Shown piece by piece: positions 22,278-34,378 of a DNA stretch of 64,000 nt. The stretch is from contig MBPM02000093.1 of the NCBI GenBank assembly GCA_001695595.3, forward strand, positions 124,001 to 188,000, given 5' to 3'. This stretch comes from Plasmopara viticola. Lineage: Eukaryota; Oomycota; Peronosporomycetes; Peronosporales; Peronosporaceae. The notes beneath the pieces were generated by a model. That model was not told the DNA's origin. It saw only the letters and a list, made by a program, of their open reading frames with translations, and did no database searches. A program made the translations under genes and the position numbers. Each line of letters opens with the position of its first letter. The first letter of the stretch is position 1.

Positions 22278-22501
22278 TTTATTTACGACTGGCTGGTGAC
22301 GGCATAGTTTATGTTGCCTAATTAAGTTGCTCAAGTTGCTGATAAGGTATGATTGAAATTTTAATTCTATGATTGAAATGATTGGTGGTAATAAAAACAT
22401 TTGAGATAACTCGAAGTTCACGTTTTTGCTGCTACCTTCGTGTGACCCTTGTCACTAAACCGCACACGTGGCACTCAAGCTCACTCCAGATCTGTGGCAT
22501 C

Positions 22502-23550
22502 ATGGGACGAACGGTGTTGCACGCGTCGAGCCCGCACGACTCAAGCATCTTCAACCTGCTCATCTGCATTGCCGGCATCTACACGTGCTACCTTAGCTAT
22601 GGCATTTTCCAGGAAAAAATGTACGCGACTCGCTTTCACAACTCTCATACCAAAAAATATCTGACACCTTGAATGAATCATTCAGCTTTACATACCGCTC
22701 TCCATATGGTGACAAGTTTACATCCACACTCTTCATGCTCTTTGTACAGTGTGTCACCAACTCGCTAGTCGCTTACGCCGCTACGTTCGTGTGGAAACCC
22801 GAGCGTGCTCGCATGCCGCTTGCCCCATTTGCGATGACGGCCGCCGCCTACTTGGGCGCTATGGTGTGCAGCAACGAAGCGCTGAAGCACGTGAGTTTTC
22901 CTACTCAAGCTTTGGGAAAGTCATGTAAAATGATCCCTGTAATGCTTATGGGCGTGCTCATTCGCCGCAAGAAGTACACATTACGTGACTATATCTGTGT
23001 ATTGGTCATTACTTCGGGAATTGCCGTGTTTCAATTGGGCAAAGGCTCAGCCAAGCACGCAGAGCGTGAGAACAGCACCTACGGTTTATTTTTGCTCTTT
23101 TTGTCGCTTACTCTAGATGGCATCTCCGGTCCAAAGCAAGAGGAGATTGCACACCAATTGCGTCCTTCGGTACACCAGCAGATGCTCAATACGAACATCT
23201 GGGCCGTCGTGTACACGGGCATCGGTGCATTGGTTTCGGGTCAGGCGCTCGAAGGATTATTTTTTTGTATAGAGAATCCAGCTATACTCAACTCGGTCTT
23301 CTACTTCTCCGTGTGCAGTGCACTAGGCCAAAATTTCATATATTTTACCATCCAGCAGTTTTCGGCGCTCACGTGCACAACGATCACGACCACCCGCAAG
23401 TTCTTCACCATCTTGTTTTCTGTCGTTTGGTATGGACATGAGCTGAGCCTCATGTCGTGGTGTGGTGTTGCTATCGTGAACATTGGTCTTGGGTGGGAAT
23501 TATCTAGTAAGTATCAAAAGTACCGAACACAGAGCGCTAAGCTTACTTAG
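22502..23550 (+). CDS. SLC35B-type nucleotide-sugar transporter (one intron)
   Basis: I join exon 1 (22502-22620) to exon 2 (22686-23550), giving 327 residues. The intron (22621-22685, 65 nt) starts GTACGC and ends TTCAG. Splicing restores QEKI-F-TYRSPYG, which matches the conserved loop after the first helix in SLC35B proteins (QEKIYxxxYG). Many hydrophobic helices follow, as expected for the 8-10 TM UAA transporter family, together with the family's KSCKMIPVMLMG segment. SLC35B members carry UDP-sugars, PAPS or ATP across ER or Golgi membranes; substrate cannot be read from sequence. The C-terminus lacks a KKxx ER-retrieval signal. The gene converges on the kinesin gene, with 126 nt between the stops. 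Confidence 0.9.
22621..22685 (+). other. Intron of the transporter gene
   Basis: 65-nt GT-AG intron of phase 2 with a pyrimidine-containing end (ATTCAG). It contains an in-frame stop (TGA near 22670), so splicing is required for the conserved protein. Confidence 0.85.
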
Positions 23551-23676
23551 ATTTACAGGCAATTTGTTAGGAGCTATATCTCATCAAAGAAAACCCACAA
23601 AGTCTGTGTGATTAATACATAAAGCTTGTAAATTCTGCGCCATAATACGATCCAACCGACGCATTTGCATTTACAT

Positions 23677-26600
23677 TTACAATGCTTGATTGTGTGCAGA
23701 CTGCGCGCGAGCAGGAGTAAAAACTCTACCTGTGGTCTCTGTTTGAAGATTGGAGCTGCTCAAACTTTGCGTCAAAGATTGCTTGGCAGACCGTTGTACG
23801 ATTCCCAAGTCGAGATGCATCAAGCCAGTGTCAGTATTCATCATATCTAAAAGCAGCTCTTTGAGGTCTTCGCCGAGCACACCGAGATTAAACTCGCCGT
23901 CCTCATTCTTAAGCCAGCGGGTAACTTCTTTACGAAGCGACGCGAGAAGATTTGGATAATGCTTGGCCGCTAATTTTCGAAATCGCTCTTCCTCTAGCAA
24001 TCTCACCGAATTGCCAAATAACCGCTTCTTTTGACTGGCGCTACTTTCAAACTCGGCGATCTTGACCTTAAACTCATTAATTTTGGTAAATATCTTCATT
24101 ATTTTCTGCAGCGATCCAAGTCTCTTTTGCGCACTCTCAACCGTACGTTGAACTTCGTAAACGTCAGCAATTGAGTCGCGAAGCCGCTTCAATTGGAGCT
24201 CTCCAAACGAAGCCGAATAGACCCAGTTATATTCACCGAATGCAGGATCAATTTTGGACAGAAAAGTGTCTTTACAAAGCTCTACAATCGCTTTGTCGCT
24301 CTCCTCTGGAGCAGTAATAACATTCGTCGAACGCACTGCATATCTCTCTAGTATAGCACGTCGCGCCGACTGTTTCTCGTCCTTGGAGCCAAGAAAAAAA
24401 CTTATTTGGTGCTCTACAGTGTCGATGCCGTAAGCTGCAAAAGCGTCGTTCGTCGAAAATAACAAATTGCGCAACAAGTGTTGCACAGGCTCTCTCAGAC
24501 CAATCAAAATCTTCTTGCCAGCACCAAGACTGTCTGTAAAAATTGCATTATGTCGCATATCATCAGTGAATTGATGTAGCAATTGACGCAAGCCTTCATC
24601 CAAGCCGTCGCCGACATGTATGTCGTGTAGCAGCATTGTCGCTTCCTCAAGAGTTTTTCGAAGAAACTCAAACGCGGCTGAACGTCCTGCTTCAATCTCT
24701 TGAAATTTCATCAGCAAATTCTCTAAAATTTCAAGCGCTTTCTTGCTCACGTCAAGACGGCCACCCGTCTGGAAAATCCATGCGCAAAGCTCGTCAAACA
24801 CATTTCTTCCGTTTGCAGTCAATACAACCTCTTCGCTATTAGCATCGTGTCGCGCAGTAATAACACATTCGACATCTTCTCGAGATAAGTGTAACTTTTT
24901 GGCCATAGTTCTGATTGTCTTCGATAAATGGTCTAGCTCAACGATCCGCTCTGCTTTTTCTGTAAGCAACGTCTTCAACAAGTGTTCATTTCGCTGCCTT
25001 GATAAAGTGGAGATATTAGCCCCATCGCCTAGATTGTCCAAAGCTTGTACTAATGCGTCAGTATCGTCCTTATTCATTAGAAAGTTTTTCCAAGCAATCG
25101 GCTCTGCCAATGCCGATCGAATCACTTCCACGTCAGAGGTATCGGCATCTTTAACAGAAAAGTGGCGGAAGTCTTCCATCGTTTTGACTTGTAGCTCAGC
25201 CACCAAACCTCTTATCCCATCATATATCCGAGTAAAGGCCTTCAATCGTTGCCACAAAATGTAAGATAGATGCTCCTGTCGTGAATGTAGATACTTTTCT
25301 TGCTCGAGCAATGTAGGGCCAGCCACAGATGATAGCAAAGAGATTTCCACACGACCAACCTCATGAAGTACAGATTCAAGTCGATGAACAATACAATATT
25401 TATCATTAATTCGCGCTTGAAGACTCTCACGAGCAGCTTCAAGTCCTTTAAGTTCTTCAGAGCACTTTTTTATCAATAGTTCTTTAATGTCTTGGAACTT
25501 GCTCGCCTGAGCATCTTCGTCGACACCTAATTCTTTCCAGATGTCTTGGCATCTCTGCATAGCAAAAAAAAGGTCAGATTGAAGGCATAGGCATCAAAGA
25601 AAACAACGTACACTCATTAAGCGAAAAGGTTCTTCGTTGACCTCCAAGCTTTTTGCTAATGCTTGCGAACGCTTCAAATCTGCTTGTATTGTTGCTAATT
25701 GTTCTTCCTTTTCAGCCAGCTGACGGGCAAACAACTTTTCTCGCTCATTCACAGCAGCCATGTCACAGGCTGCTTGCGCTTCAGCAGAATTTTCGAGATG
25801 CATCCCTGATTTGACTGCTTCATTCAAACTCGCCGCCATTTGAAACGCGCGCTGGACGTCCTTTACATATTTCGCCTCGAGATCCTCAATTTTCTTGGCC
25901 ATGGCAACTTTAATGCCTGCCAGGCTTCGGTTTGCGCCTTCCTCAGCTTCACGTTGCTTCCTCATGTCATCCTCTTCATCGCATGCCATGCGTATTCTCC
26001 ACTGCGAATAGTTCTCTACAATAAGCCTTTTGATGACATCCTTTGCCACATCTAGTGACTTGATCGAGTCCAGTATCTCAAACATTGATGCCCGTTGACT
26101 TTGCTTAGCGTGCATTGCGTCGCGAAGTTGAGAAATACAATCTTCGCAGTCCTTTAAACTCTTTTCATTCTTCTCCATAAACTCTTGTTCGCTCATCTCC
26201 CCACAATTACACGCTCTAAGCCCAGTCGTGATATTCTGAATCAGCTGCGTTCGTTTGCGTAGCTCTTTGCACATCGAGGCCTCAAGAGCTTCTCTGTCAA
26301 ATGCAATCTATAGCAAGGGCAACAGCAAAAAATCATATATATGGTCCCAATACTTAATTTTGAAAGCAAAAGAAATTAAGAGAACCCGAAGTTGATCTTG
26401 AATCATAGACCAAATGTTGCAAGTATGGGACAAAGACAGTTCTTCCCTCGAAAACAGAGGCGATATCAGTGATAATTCGGCATCCTCCTCCTCGATAAAT
26501 GTCAACATTTGGTTTTCTTCCTCTTTCAAGAACTCCGCGATACTATTGAGATCGTAGCCATCGAAGTGGACCTGTAAAGTCTGTCAGTTTAAATAAAAAA

Positions 26601-28984
26601 CATTTTGGTTTGTCTTGCCTTTATTTCATTTTTGCGCGTCATAACGTCTAGGGCGTTTGTAATGGCCTTCTCCGGTGTCTCCCTAATGCACTCTATCTGA
26701 GCCTGCTTCGCCTTCCAATTCTTCTGACAGCGTGCTATCTGTGCTCCTAATTCCTGAGTCAGCGTATCTTTTTGTTGTTGAAGTTTTAATATCTCGCTAT
26801 TCAATAACTCCAATTTTGCAACTGCATCATTTAAATTGCTCTTTATAGTAGATCGGATATCTGACGCTTCATCGGATGCAAATGCAGCATAATATGTCTG
26901 CATCTTTTCAATTGTACCCACTAGCCCATCTCGCAACAGCTCTCGACGGTGGTACCGCGTCTCCAGACCGTTAAGTTTGGCTTTAAGCCGATTATTCTGC
27001 TGCTTTCCAATATTTTGAATTTCTTGCATCTCCAAAGCAAAGTTTATGATCTCCAAAGTGCGACATAGTTTCTGTAGTGGATACAGCGTCACATACGCTT
27101 CCTCTGAATCAAGTATGTGATCTTCTAAAATGGCAACCGATGAACCACTATCGCTTATAAAATCTATACTCTCATCCTGTGGCTGAGTAGCACCGGCTTT
27201 ACCTTCATTCGAGCTCGTTGAAAAATAAGTACGCTGCATCACTTTACATGGCACTGAGTTATGCAAATATGTCGTCAGGCGATGCACAAGACGCTGCACC
27301 TCATACAAACACTCGTCGCTGGATGCCTCCAAACCTGCTGACGCTGAGAGCTGCTGAAGCTTGTTCAAATAAGCTAAAACCTTTGGATCCATCATATAAG
27401 TTTCCATTCGGGTCTCTATATGAGCAAGATTTTTTTCACCCAAGATTGCCTTGACAAGTTCTCGACACAAAACCTGATTAAAAGCCTTCAAATGTACGAT
27501 TTCGACCGAACGACTATCAATGTTTTTAACGGCCTTGTTTTGAATATTTTTCGCGCGATTGGCATACTGAAGCGTGTTTAAAGTTTCATTTACATTGTAA
27601 TCTGCAGGAGATACGCACGCGCTACAAACAAGAGCAACGTCAATGGTATATCCAGCAGGCATAGACGAACAACTACGTACATAAAAAGCGTCCTGCTATT
27701 CCCACCAAGTGCATCTTGCAGCAATCGCGTTAGCTTGGAAGACCTGTATGGAACATGTTTGTGCGAGTCTGATCGACAATTATCATCGCCAAGCGCGTTG
27801 ATAACGTTTCCGAGTGCGAACAGACCCACATTTATTTGAATTCCCTCTTTCATGCGTTCACCTTCTGCCCGCGTTTTTTTTAGCCGCTCACTGCCTGCTA
27901 AATCCACAAATGTAAGCTTCGAGACGATCACTGCATCTGCTTCTGCGTCTTCATCACTAGGCAAGTTTACTGTCGTATGGCTCGTATCCTTATCATATCG
28001 CTGATTGCTCATATTAGATGATTTCTCTTCATATTTCTGTTCCCGCACGCGTTGGATGATCTTGACCGTATAGACTGCATGAGATCGACTCCGTTCATTC
28101 ATTTAAGTACTGGCAGTAATTCGTTGCAGTGATCCGCGTCGCATTTGCTCGAGCGCCTCTTGTCGAGTCGAAACGCACACTTCCGTCAGTCCTTGTACCC
28201 ACACGCCGTTCTTGTTTTCCCTCAATTGCAGCAATTCCGATCGTCGAATGTCTCCCGACTTGTTTAAAAGGTCATGAATATCCTCTCCATAAATTTCCAA
28301 AAACGACACGGACAATTGGTGATTGCTGCCACATTCTTTCAATTTAGAAAACAAATGGTACAAAAACCGCGGAATCAATCCTTCAGCACTGTCCAATACG
28401 TCTGCAGCTTCGTCGTGACTGTCAATAATCGATGGAGACGCCACAAATAGATTATTGATAGGCATGTGGTTGCCCATCGTGTGCGTCTTGCCTGACCCCG
28501 TCTGTCCGTACGCAATCACCGTCACGTTAAATCCCTGCAAGAACGATGCCATCCACGGATCCAGCGCCTCTTCATACAATTCCGCTTGGCCAGTCGATTG
28601 CGGGAATGCATGATCGAACCTGAGAGTTCAATTTAAATTAAAAAAGGTCCTAAATAAAATAAAGTGAAACGCAAAGGATGTTTACGTAAATGTCCGCTCA
28701 ATTCCGTCACTCAGCACGATAGAGTTAGCCAACCCCTTCGGTTTGGACACACACGTAGCAGCATTTTGAGCCAATTCACGGGGCAGCATGGGCCGAATTC
28801 GCACGGCGACACGGACACTGCCGTCCTTTCTGGTTTTCATAGGCATCTCCATTGGCTGCACGCGTGTATTCTCGGTACTGGCGATAGATCGATGATCGTC
28901 GAGCGATTCATCTTCCGAATCGGTCGATGCAGGGCACTGTGACCCTGGCGAGGGAACTGGCGTTGGCTTCATTGCGCAGCGCAT
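23677..28984 (-). CDS. Kinesin-4-like motor fused to a MAP65/PRC1-like region; in-frame stop at switch I
   Basis: Six exons: 28984-28686, 28619-27681, 27621-26619, 26571-26386, 26307-25612 and 25554-23677, about 1,665 codons. The motor (about residues 55-430) has the P-loop GQTGSGKT (138-145), switch II VDLAGSE (about 338-344) and [20 protein letters not shown]. The [20 protein letters not shown] neck is typical of kinesin-4 (KIF4/KIF21). Long coiled coils fill about 430-1040. The last exon opens with CQDIWKELG and contains [20 protein letters not shown] (about 1553-1572), both like MAP65/PRC1/Ase1. Such proteins move on and bundle microtubules in spindles. A TAA at codon 272, just before MNERSRSH, interrupts the motor, and the normal SSRSH is shortened by one residue. 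If real, this is a pseudogene or makes a truncated motor; a sequencing error is possible. Confidence 0.85.
28103..28105 (-). other. In-frame TAA inside kinesin motor
   Basis: The frame reads [19 protein letters not shown]. Kinesin-4 motors normally have one residue, often A, N or Q, between the Thr and MN, then two residues, then SSRSH. CAA to TAA would explain the stop by one transition; the missing Ser codon is a separate 3-nt loss. No GT-AG intron of sensible size can remove the stop and keep the flanking motif. Confidence 0.85.
28620..28685 (-). other. Kinesin intron 1
   Basis: 66-nt GTAAAC...CTCTCAG intron; splicing gives RTFTFDHAFP, the conserved start of the kinesin-4 nucleotide-binding region. 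Further introns are at 27622-27680 (GTACGT...TTGTAG, restores TLFIACVSPAD), 26572-26618 (GC-AG), 26308-26385 (GTTCTC...CTATAG, weaker donor) and 25555-25611 (GTACGT...ATGCAG). Confidence 0.85.
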
Positions 28985-31760
28985 GTTGCCTCTCCGTTAT
29001 GAGTGAATGTCGTTTTATGAAGGGCAGTATTTAGCTAATAATTTTGTAGACGCTGAGATTTTGAGCTAGAAATTTAACGGTATGAGTACAGTACAAATAC
29101 GTGAAAATTTCGGAAATTCTTACAATGCGAAGCATCTTTCATTCAAACCGAGCTGCAAAATAAATTATACTGCGTCTCTTGTGAGACGCATTATAAGCGC
29201 GCGATGAATGTCGGACCAAATATTTAATCTCATTGTGCTACCACTGGTATTGCAGCCAAATATTAGTCGTTATCTTCAATGCACTATAAAATCTTGTCTT
29301 GCTTATTCGAAACATTCGGTAAGTTTGAATTAGATACAAATGTTTCGGTGTGGCGATTGGTCGAATTGTTTTTTTAACCTAATTTCCGCTTTATGCTAAA
29401 TTTGCAGCGCTGGGAGGATGAACAATTGTCATGAGAGGAATAGGGCTATAAATGGCGACGTCGATTACAGTGTGATCAAGTCATAAAGACGAGGAGGATG
29501 CCCAGCAACATGGCTAGCAACTTTTGAGCAAACTTCACCAATTCCTTGTAGCCTTGGTTTCTCGCCAGAAAGCGTGACCTCATGCGGTTGGCATAGTTGG
29601 GCGATAAAGACGCTTACGTCAGCTGAAGTTATAGCACCTCCGAGATGAAAGGCTAAATCGATCGAAAGACTGCGGATAAGTGCTCATTTGCGTGCTTGCC
29701 CGCCAAGTAGATGATCCACAAAGCACTCTCATTGCTGATAGATTGCATTCAGGCCCGCATTGATCGCGCTGGGTCTTTGTGTAGATTGCTTTCAAAGTCA
29801 GACAATAGCTAGTTGAGTCCGTCTAGTATGCCCTCAGTCATGTGGGTGTACTGCTTCATTTGCACATAAAACTTGTCTAAAAGACTTAGACGTAGATTGA
29901 TTGCAAGTGCTACCAGGTGCAGCGGGGTTGACGTAGTATATTGTCTAGAAGATATGCGAGTTCGGTCTTCAACCATGATCCAATCTATCTGCCACAGTTT
30001 TAAAATACTGCCACATTTTTAAAATATAAATCTCTTTTGATAAATCTATAACAGTTGCAATCTAGCTAAGCTCAATTTGCAGGTTGTGTAATGAGGAGTC
30101 CTCAAATCAAGTACCGCATTTCTATAGACAACTCAGACTTAAGTAGTTAAATGTAGGAGCACCATTTGACTTGTGTCACACAAAATGACGATACCATTTG
30201 ATGTCACACACACGACTCATAAAATTTCTCAACTGCTAGGCCGTTTGTGAGGCTCGCAGCTTATTTATGCTGTTTTTAGAAAGGACTGTGGGGCTTCCCG
30301 TAGCCTCAGCGGGCGAGGGTCAGAGGAATATTCACCGGAACGCCTGTGGCAGTCCTCGTTAATTTCGTCGCTCGAAGGTCTAAGTTTCTTGTGACTAGAC
30401 AACATTTTTTTGCTTGCGGACCACCGGGCGTGGGAAGACGAAAGACACGGGTGGACGGCCCTTCCGCGAACAATCTCCATGGCTTTTTTGAAACTCTATT
30501 TTTGAGATACTTTTTTATGTTTGTTAAGTAACAAGAACCAATTTGGTATAAAATTTATATGAATAGCCCCACTTCAAATGAAGTACCTATGGTACTAATA
30601 GACATGCTGAAATTTCATCATTAAGCTAAGGTAGCAGGTCACGATTTAACGCTTGATGCCTAAAACACATCCTCTCACAGGTGATTCGGCCTCGACAGCG
30701 GCGCTATTTCTGCTGCCGTGGTCGTATTCTCGGAGCGCTACATAGCTATTAGCCCGCCGTTTTTCTGCACCCTCTTCTAAATGCTGTGTCAATGCTGGTT
30801 TGCCTTCCCAGGTTTGCTGTGCCACAAAACAGACTCAATACCTTACTCAGCGCACTTTATCGCAATTTGAGGTGGTTAAGGCGTCCCTTCGACCACAGAG
30901 ACGATGCGGAAACTGTGGACAGACGGGACGCAACAGAAAACGGTGTTGATATCAACGTTAATGCTGATGCGACTCGCACAGCCAATGCAGAGATCAGCAT
31001 TGATGCTCTGTGTACTGTTGATGATTGAGGACACGCTGCTTGGTCTCCCAGTACTTAGTGAATTGTTTGTTCATGCCATTCTTAGTATTTAAACCTACTT
31101 TTTAGAACAATGATCTTCTGTCGCCATCATTATCCAATTATCAGCTTTCATACGTGCAAATTTGCAAGGTTATTTGCATTGCGAGTGTTCTATATCCTAT
31201 GAAACAATTAAATTTGCTTCAGCCAATCATAGATCATAAATGTAGCTTAGGGGTACTGCATTAAGGAGGGGGCTGGTTGGTGGCTCCCTTTATCTACTAA
31301 TTCGTTACAACAAGTTTAATTTTACATTTATATTTTCTAGCATATATTTTGTAGATTAACAGCAAAGTAAAATGAAAATTGGCGATGATAGGGCGCCCAC
31401 GGCACTGATTTCATACTATTAAATTCTTAATACTGAGCGCTGCCTTTTAAAAGATCACATGACATACGTCTCACAATATTTAAATACAACCAATTAGTTT
31501 AACACACCAAATTCGTGTGATCCTGTTACACTATACCCATTTCAAGTTCTTTATTCTCGAAAGCCGAAAGGATTGTTGATCCGAAATCACCGCTGATCAA
31601 TTACTTGTGCCACTTCTTGAAATCCCTCAAACAAATTGAATAAGCCTCCATTGTTCATTTCAAAACACAAATCCCAGGCAAATTAGCTACCTTGACGAAT
31701 TCAAGTCGATTCAGAATCCGATAACATCCTTAAGAAACGAGCCAATCCGAATACCACACG
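28985..31760. other. Intergenic with decayed coding on the minus strand
   Basis: At about 29480-29960 one minus-strand frame reads like a real protein between stops (LRLSLLDKFYVQMKQYTHMT, then LSDFESNLHKDPARSM, then SPNYANRMRSRFLARNQGYK). It is a decayed gene or transposon gag-like piece that I cannot name. The GC-richer patch at 30265-30480 and the frames at 30786-31092 are unrecognised. Confidence 0.4.
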
Positions 31761-31790
31761 GCATTCCCGCGTAGGCCTCTTTGACGTCGA

Positions 31791-32135
31791 ATGACGATTG
31801 GATTGCTCGTCGAGCACATCCGCGACACACACGTCGGTTGCCCTATGTTTGAAGCGATGAAGTCTGCTATCTTATGGTCAGCTCGGCATCAGGGGGTAAA
31901 GATAGTGAATGTCTCCCTCAATAAAGCACAAGCCTTGCTCGTGAGCCTGCGAATTGTACCACCAAGCCGAGAAATGAAAAGGACCATCCTACATACGCCG
32001 CAATCACTTAAGAAACACACTCGCAGTACAGTGGCGCGCTCTCGCAAGCGACGAGTGTTCTCACTCTACACCCCATGCAAACTGCGTGCCCGTTCTTCGA
32101 TTCAAAGCCTACGCCATATAAGCTATAGCTTATGA
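31791..32135 (+). pseudogene. Possible subtilase (S8) relic
   Basis: The ATG frame of 114 residues contains AMKSAILWSARHQGVKIVNV followed by SL. This resembles the subtilisin segment usually written A-I-x-W-A-x-x-x-G-V-x-V-I-N-x-S-L. The catalytic Asp, His (HGTH) and Ser (GTSMA) blocks are not visible nearby, and the rest of the frame is basic and unlike subtilase. A downstream frame (32173-32448) with DDLVMIAQGAKSGTIEANVI may belong to the same decayed gene. The match is short, so this is a guess. Confidence 0.25.
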
Positions 32136-32449
32136 TCAATAATCTTGATAAGGCGAGAGAGGTTCAATCTCAGTGAATCAAACTTTGCTTTGTCTTAGTA
32201 CAAAGGCTGACTATAAGCACGTGCTCGACGATTTGGTCATGATCGCCCAGGGAGCTAAGTCAGGTACTATAGAGGCCAACGTCATTGAAGCTTTCACCTT
32301 GACGAATGCTCAGCGCACAGCACCCGCAGCTCTTAAGGCTATGTATTCGTACCGCAGGTATCCTCCTCGCTCGACAGCGTCTTATAGAACGAAAAGTCGA
32401 TGCTGTATCTGCGAGCCATATCGGCAACTTCCACGCCTTGTGAAGTAGA

Positions 32450-33300
32450 TGCGGATATCGAAACGCTTGATGAGCGTTGTAGGGGTCATCGATGCTGACA
32501 TCTTCGTCATCTATAAATGAAGATGAACAATTGAAACATTAGATCGTTCGGGCATGCTTGGATATGTCCACACCCAGAAGTAGGGCCCGTAACTCGGAGT
32601 AGTTTCTGAGTAAAGCCCTTTTTAGTGCGACAAGTCGGTATGAAATAAGCCACTCAGAGCATTCGTAGCCTCTATTGTAGTTTTTTGTTCCCCAAAATCT
32701 GCGTTGATTTCGTAGGTCTGCATTGATTGCACTTTCGATCAAATTAGCGCACGGATAAACTAACTTTCTCTTGAACCTGTCGTTTTGAAAAATTGGGGGC
32801 AGGTGTAGAATTTGTTGGAGAGTACGAATATTGAATCGAGAATAGAATCATTAGTACGTTTTATGCATTTTAACTTGAAAAACTTGATAGACTCTAAGAA
32901 CTAATCTAATGTATACTTTTTCGGAGGATATCGATAGTCAAAAAGACGATCAAACTAGTCAAAGATTCCATAACTTGAGAATTCCTGAAGACAAGCGCCG
33001 GCTGAGTCAGATCCTTGTGCAGCAAATTGTTGTACTCACTTGGGTCGAAGCAGAATTGTCAGCTTGTTGAGCTCGTCTTGCATGCCCTGTTGGATATTAT
33101 CAACTTTATCAATAAATACCTATGTAGCGTGTATATCCAACAATTATTATTTCGCCTCGTAATTTCTATCAATATGCATCAGGTAAAGTATTTGCTGGCG
33201 TTTTGCTAACTCCTCGGTTTCTTTTCATTGATGCCCAAACATTGCAATATGGTAGATATGTGAAACACAGTCAACCTTGTTACGTAGACGAGAGCATCTG
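32450..33300. other. Intergenic, nothing recognised
   Basis: Only short frames without motifs. Confidence 0.5.
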
Positions 33301-33318
33301 ACATAAAACCGAGCTTTT

Positions 33319-33621
33319 GTGCTGAATTTTGCTGCACGCGGTTTCATACTCAGATATCCCAAAAGATATCCAAAATTCCTAACAGTGCTTTGGGACCCCG
33401 TCTCAGATAATACAATTGCGTCAGCCAAACCAGATGCGAATAAGTTTCATGTCGCGAGCATTTCGATCATGAAGCAAACCTATCAAATCAAAAATTACGA
33501 AACCAAGGCGAGAGTTCATATATTTTTTACCGAAAATGACAATTGGTTGCAACTTGCAGCAAAATTATGTCTCGGAGACAACATCAGAAGGTCCACCGAA
33601 ATCGTCGATGTTTGCAAGTAA
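33319..33621 (+). CDS. Hypothetical protein fragment (about 100 aa)
   Basis: The open frame has protein-like composition (FHVASISIMKQTYQIKNYE, ENDNWLQLAAKLCLGDNI) but begins at a GTG with no ATG nearby upstream. It may be an internal exon or the surviving end of a decayed gene. I do not recognise the family, and there is no signal peptide, membrane helix or catalytic motif. Confidence 0.25.
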   Translation: MLNFAARGFILRYPKRYPKFLTVLWDPVSDNTIASAKPDANKFHVASISIMKQTYQIKNYETKARVHIFFTENDNWLQLAAKLCLGDNIRRSTEIVDVCK

Positions 33622-34378
33622 TTAGATGGATTGTCATAAGAAACTCGAAAATGTCGTGTCTTTTCTGTATTTATTACCTGGCACAACTTTTAAAATAGAG
33701 CAACCCTAACTCAGGAGTGAACGCAGCGAGACGACATTTTACGATGCTCTATGTCTTCAATACGTGCAAACGATTCTGGCTGTTGGATGTTTCGCAGATT
33801 ACTTTTACATAAGATTTTAACAGCAGAGAAGCATCCCAATTTGGTAACGTCTTGACGTCCGAAATGAGAAATGAGATACTTCGCAGCGACAATGCATGGA
33901 TGTCCACCTCGAATATACTACGTTTTGTTGATCGTATTTCAACACTAAATAGTCGTCGCTCGACATGCGTGAATTGTGCAGTGTTAGCGAATTCGCCGCG
34001 TCGGGTGTTGTTGCTAATTAGCCAAGGATCTTTCATATAATTACTGCATTATCGAAGGCAGCTGCTGCAGGAAGGTCTATTCGCGCCTGCAAAATTGAGA
34101 AATTGCGATCTTTCATACGGTAATGCAGAGCCAAAACGTCCACTTAACTTTCATCCTCCACTTCGTGATAAATAACTTAACTCGTAACTGTTACAACACG
34201 CATATATAAGATCATAACTTAAATATGTCTCATTAATTAGGCGTTAGTAATCACAAGCCAGATCACTCATTTTCTATCGAGTTCTCACCGCCAACGCTCT
34301 ACGTCACTTGTTTATTTACAGTCTCTATGCCGGCAAAGTTGCCATAAAATCCCAACAACCACTGGGACAATTGAGAAT
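33622..34378. other. Intergenic 3' of the oxidoreductase gene
   Basis: A pair of overlapping opposite frames at about 33749-34040 has no recognisable motif. The 3' region of the minus-strand oxidoreductase gene would lie in its right-hand part. Confidence 0.45.

Noticed and set aside
25560..25594. Separate MAP65-like gene starting at ATG 25560
   Set aside because: Only 33 nt would separate it from the end of the kinesin frame, and a good phase-0 intron joins the two; kept as the alternative to test.
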